From the NCBI GenBank assembly GCA_902494535.1, contig CABUTO010000050.1:1-8704 (forward strand): 8,704 nt of DNA, written 5' to 3'. A model generated the notes under the pieces. That model made no database searches. It was not told where the DNA came from and saw nothing but the letters and a program-made list of their open reading frames with translations. The number at the start of each line of letters is the position of its first letter. Position 1 is the stretch's first letter. Of the stretch, positions 6,391 through 8,704 are shown piece by piece. Source of the DNA: an uncultured Collinsella sp. (GTDB lineage Bacteria > Actinomycetota > Coriobacteriia > Coriobacteriales > Coriobacteriaceae). The position numbers were made by a program, and so were the translations under genes.

Positions 6391-6431
6391 ACGCGCATCG
6401 AAGCGCGTGTAGGGGAGCGCCCGCGGGCGCT
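6391..6431 (+). other. Two adjacent GC-rich hairpins in the PTS leader
   Basis: The first hairpin is ACGCGC-atcgaa-GCGCGT (6391-6408). The second is the exact 16-base palindrome AGCGCCCGCGGGCGCT (6416-6431). Neither is followed by a T-run, so they are not obvious terminators. They end nine bases before the Shine-Dalgarno sequence of the PTS gene. They may stabilise the 5' end, position the ribosome, or bind a regulatory protein; none of these is shown. Confidence 0.5.
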
Positions 6432-6440
6432 GTACTCAAG

Positions 6441-6447
6441 AAGGAGG
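6441..6447 (+). promoter_or_regulatory. Ribosome binding site deciding the PTS start
   Basis: A near-perfect AAGGAGG ends five bases before the ATG at 6453. The frame is open to an upstream TTG at 6381, but that stretch encodes the leader hairpins and lacks similarity to EIIB, whereas MAKFDIIAATGCPTG is the normal EIIB beginning. Confidence 0.8.
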
Positions 6448-6452
6448 GACAC

Positions 6453-8456
6453 ATGGCTAAGTTTGACATCATCGCCGCGACCGGTTGCCCGACCGGCATT
6501 GCGCACACCTTCATGGCGAAGGAGGCGCTGGAGAAGGCAGCTGCCGAGCGCGGTCTGACCATTAAGGTCGAGACTCATGGCCAGGTCGGTGTCGAGAACG
6601 AGCTCACCAAGAGTGAGATCGCTGGTGCCAAGGCCGTCGTCGTCGCAGCCGACAAGGATGTCCAGGCCGAGCGTTTCGCCGGCAAGCCCATGGTTTCCGT
6701 TGGTGTTTCCAAGGCCCTGTCCGTTGAGGCCGCCGGTAAGCTGATTGACCGCGCGCTCGCCGCCAAGGGCGACGACACGGTTGCGGCTGCTGCCGATGTC
6801 GAGGACGAGGTCGAGGAGAAGGAGTCCATCGGCCACATCATCTACAAGCACCTCATGAACGGCGTCAGCCACATGCTGGTCTTCGTCGTTGCTGGTGGTG
6901 TTCTGACCGCCGTTTCGTTCCTGTGGGGCATTACGTCCTTCGATTCGACGGCGTCTGACTACAACAGCTTTGCTGCGATGCTCAAGATCATCGGCGGCAT
7001 CGCCATGAACCTCATGGTTCCGGTGCTTTCCGCCTACATCGCCGAGTCCATCGGCAAGCGCCCGGCGCTCGTCCCCGGCTTTGTTGCCGGTATGATCGCC
7101 ATCCAGGGCCTGCCTGTTAACGCCGAGACCGGCATGATCGACGCCGGTGGCGCCGGCGTGGGCTTCGGCTTCCTGGGCGGCATCGTCGGTGGCTTCCTCG
7201 CCGGTTATGTCATCCTGCTGCTCGAGAAGGTCTTTGCCGGTCTGCCCAAGAACCTGGACGGCCTCAAGGCTATCTTCCTGTACCCGCTGTTCTCGACGGC
7301 TATCGTCGGCCTGGTCATGCTCGGCATTTCCGGCCCCATGGCTGCCATCAACACCGCCATGATGGACTTCCTCAAGGGTCTGTCCGCCTCTGGCGCCGTT
7401 GTACTGGGTCTTGCCATTGGCTGCATGTGCGCCTTTGACATGGGCGGCCCGGTCAACAAGGCTGCTTACGTCACCGGTACCGCTATGCTCACCGAGGCTT
7501 TGGCCGCCGGTGTTGGCACCGATACCTACAACTTCGGCACCAACTTCATGGCTGCCGTCTCCGCCGCCTGCATCGTTCCGCCGCTGATCACCACCTTTGC
7601 CGTCGTTGTCGGCAAGAAGTACTTCAGCCAGGAGGATCACGACGCCGGTGTCGTCAACCTCATCCTTGGTTGCACCCACATCACCGAGGGCGCCATTCCG
7701 TTCATGACCAAGAACATCTGGCCCGTCATGCCCATCATGATGCTCGGTTCCTCTATCGCTTCGATCCTGACCATTATGTTCAACGTTCACGATCCGGCGC
7801 CTCACGGTGGCTTCTTGGTCCTGCCCGTTGTCGAGAACGGTCCGCTTTGGGTCCTCGCGATCCTCATCGGCGCTGTGGTCGGTGGCATCCTGTTCGTGGC
7901 CTTCAAGAAGTACGACTTCGAGAAGAATCAGAAGGCCGCTCCTGCAGCCAAGCCGGTTGAGGCTCCCAAGGCCGCTGCCGTCGAGGCCCCCAAGGCCGAG
8001 GCTGCCGACTTCGTTAAGGTCGAGAATGTCTTTGTTGCCGAGGACTTCGCTTCTCGTGACGAGGCTCTGAGCTTCGTTTCCAACCAGGCTGTCAAGGCCG
8101 GTATCGCCAGCGACGCCGACGCCGTGTTGAACGCCTTCCTGGCCCGCGAGGCCGAGGGCACCACGGGCATGATGGAGGGCTTCGCCATCCCGCATGCCAA
8201 GTCCGACGCCATTACCGAGGCTGCTGTTATCGTCGTCAAGGACGAGTCCGGCGTGACCGGTTGGGACACCATGGACGGCGCTCCCGTCAACGTGGCTATC
8301 GCCCTGCTCATCCCCGGTGCCCAGGCCGGCACCACGCACCTCAAGATCCTGTCCAAGGTCGCCGAGGCGCTCATGGACGAGGACTTCCGTGCCACCGTCA
8401 AGGGTTCCACCGACGCCGCCAAGATCGCCAAGACGATCAACGCCCGCTTGGTCTAA
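6453..8456 (+). CDS. PTS fructose-family transporter, EIIBCA fusion
   Basis: A 667-aa membrane permease that imports and phosphorylates a sugar, most likely fructose to fructose-1-phosphate, using phosphate passed from PEP through EI and HPr. Domain order is B-C-A. EIIB (about 1-102) has the phospho-cysteine C12 in ATGCPTGIAHTFMA. A short acidic linker follows (about 104-124). EIIC (about 125-490) is a multi-helix membrane domain with MGGPVNKAAY (330-339) and ITEGAIPF (410-417), both typical of the fructose class. An Ala/Pro/Lys-rich linker (about 490-518) leads to EIIA (about 520-667), with phospho-histidine H581 in GFAIPHAKSD. All active residues are present, so the protein should be functional. 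It is fruA-like, though the B. subtilis FruA order is A-B-C. It stands alone: no fruK or HPr-type gene follows before the terminator. A divergent MurR/RpiR-family gene probably controls it. Mannose or another hexose is a possible substrate. Confidence 0.93.
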   Translation: MAKFDIIAATGCPTGIAHTFMAKEALEKAAAERGLTIKVETHGQVGVENELTKSEIAGAKAVVVAADKDVQAERFAGKPMVSVGVSKALSVEAAGKLIDRALAAKGDDTVAAAADVEDEVEEKESIGHIIYKHLMNGVSHMLVFVVAGGVLTAVSFLWGITSFDSTASDYNSFAAMLKIIGGIAMNLMVPVLSAYIAESIGKRPALVPGFVAGMIAIQGLPVNAETGMIDAGGAGVGFGFLGGIVGGFLAGYVILLLEKVFAGLPKNLDGLKAIFLYPLFSTAIVGLVMLGISGPMAAINTAMMDFLKGLSASGAVVLGLAIGCMCAFDMGGPVNKAAYVTGTAMLTEALAAGVGTDTYNFGTNFMAAVSAACIVPPLITTFAVVVGKKYFSQEDHDAGVVNLILGCTHITEGAIPFMTKNIWPVMPIMMLGSSIASILTIMFNVHDPAPHGGFLVLPVVENGPLWVLAILIGAVVGGILFVAFKKYDFEKNQKAAPAAKPVEAPKAAAVEAPKAEAADFVKVENVFVAEDFASRDEALSFVSNQAVKAGIASDADAVLNAFLAREAEGTTGMMEGFAIPHAKSDAITEAAVIVVKDESGVTGWDTMDGAPVNVAIALLIPGAQAGTTHLKILSKVAEALMDEDFRATVKGSTDAAKIAKTINARLV

Positions 8457-8492
8457 TTCCACGGTACGCGAATAACATCGCCCTCTGTACAT

Positions 8493-8529
8493 AAGGCGAG
8501 GACTCCACCAGGAGCCCCCGCCTTTTTCT
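8493..8529 (+). terminator. Intrinsic terminator of the PTS gene
   Basis: A 14-base stem (8493-8506 with 8511-8524, 12 pairs and two A-C mismatches) closes a four-base ACCA loop and runs directly into TTTTTCT. It begins 37 bases after the stop codon. This is a strong Rho-independent terminator and shows that the PTS gene is transcribed alone. Confidence 0.9.
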
Positions 8530-8584
8530 ATCCCTCCCATAAGTTGCGGTGAAATAGGGACTGTTTAAACGATTCAACCCCAAA

Positions 8585-8704
8585 TGGGGGTGCGGACGAT
8601 TTCTTGGACCGCGCCTAGGCGTATCCAAGCTTCCTGCGGTACTCCATCGGGCTGAGCCACCCGAGGGACTTCTTGATCCGCTCCTCACGATAGTATACGA
8701 GGTA
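8585..8704 (-). mobile_element. End of an IS3-family insertion sequence, continuing beyond the window
   Basis: The end of an IS3-type transposase gene reads in from the right edge. Between its stop and the PTS terminator lies TGGGGGTGCGGACGATTT (from 8585), GC-rich sequence that could be the terminal inverted repeat, starting with the TG usual for IS3 ends. The other end and the target duplication are outside the window, so the exact border is a guess and could lie nearer 8553-8563. Confidence 0.55.
8615..8704 (-). CDS. IS3-family transposase (OrfB), C-terminal end only
   Basis: The last 29 codons and the stop of a gene entering from the right edge. The translation contains YLVYYREERIKKSLGWLSP followed by MEYRRKLGYA. 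This matches the ending of the rve integrase domain in IS3/IS150-type OrfB proteins, where the pattern is Y-hh-YY-xxRh-xxLxxxSP-xxYR. The catalytic D, D and E residues lie upstream, outside the window, so activity cannot be judged. The gene runs toward the PTS gene and stops 86 bases short of its terminator. Confidence 0.85.
   Translation of the reverse strand, partial: YLVYYREERIKKSLGWLSPMEYRRKLGYA

Noticed and set aside
6391..6431. Leader hairpins as a transcription attenuator or riboswitch
   Set aside because: There is no T-tract after either hairpin, no competing antiterminator pairing was found by eye, and they do not resemble a known riboswitch core; kept only as structured leader.
6351..8540. 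A 729-codon open frame on the - strand opposite the PTS gene
   Set aside because: It mirrors the codon bias of the PTS gene (GC-rich third positions suppress stops on the other strand). Its product is low-complexity Gly/Asp/His-rich without any domain, and it runs through the PTS terminator and promoter region.
8563..8570. GTTTAAAC palindrome as a regulatory site
   Set aside because: An eight-base palindrome alone next to an IS end is not evidence of function.

Overview
The window looks like chromosomal DNA of a high-G+C Gram-positive anaerobe, most likely a Coriobacteriia member such as Collinsella. This is inferred from three things: strongly GC-biased third codon positions, the actinobacterial gene order tlyA-nadK-recN, and a fructose-family PTS transporter. 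No rRNA or other taxonomic marker is present, so the assignment is an inference.

Region 1 (1-5314, + strand) is one compact housekeeping operon. A hairpin terminator (29-71) closes an unseen upstream gene. A promoter with a perfect TATAAT box (103-108) then precedes efp, an Asp23/Gls24-family gene, nusB, xseB, tlyA, nadK and recN. The genes are 24, 3, 2 and about 35 bases apart or overlap by 4 and 11 bases, and no internal terminator is evident. The products serve translation (EF-P), rRNA transcription (NusB), rRNA methylation (TlyA), NADP supply (NAD kinase) and DNA processing and repair (XseB, RecN). The order resembles the Firmicute yqhY-nusB-xseAB-tlyA-recN cluster, but xseA is missing beside xseB. 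A strong hairpin (5282-5314) lies between recN and the convergent regulator gene.

Region 2 (5323-8529) is a sugar-uptake module. A MurR/RpiR-family regulator on the - strand diverges from a 667-aa fructose-family PTS permease with the domain order EIIB-EIIC-EIIA. Their 272-base shared control region contains seven TGAAA/TTTCA pentamers, one perfect 6-3-6 inverted repeat, and two GC-rich hairpins in the PTS leader. The natural model is that the regulator senses a sugar phosphate through its SIS domain and controls the permease and itself. A strong intrinsic terminator (8493-8529) ends the PTS transcript.

Region 3 (8530-8704) contains the edge of an IS3-family insertion sequence. Only the last 29 codons of its transposase are inside the window.

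I found no tRNA, rRNA, CRISPR array or clearly new multi-gene system. The least explained parts are the regulator/PTS control region, xseB without its partner, and the hairpin after recN.
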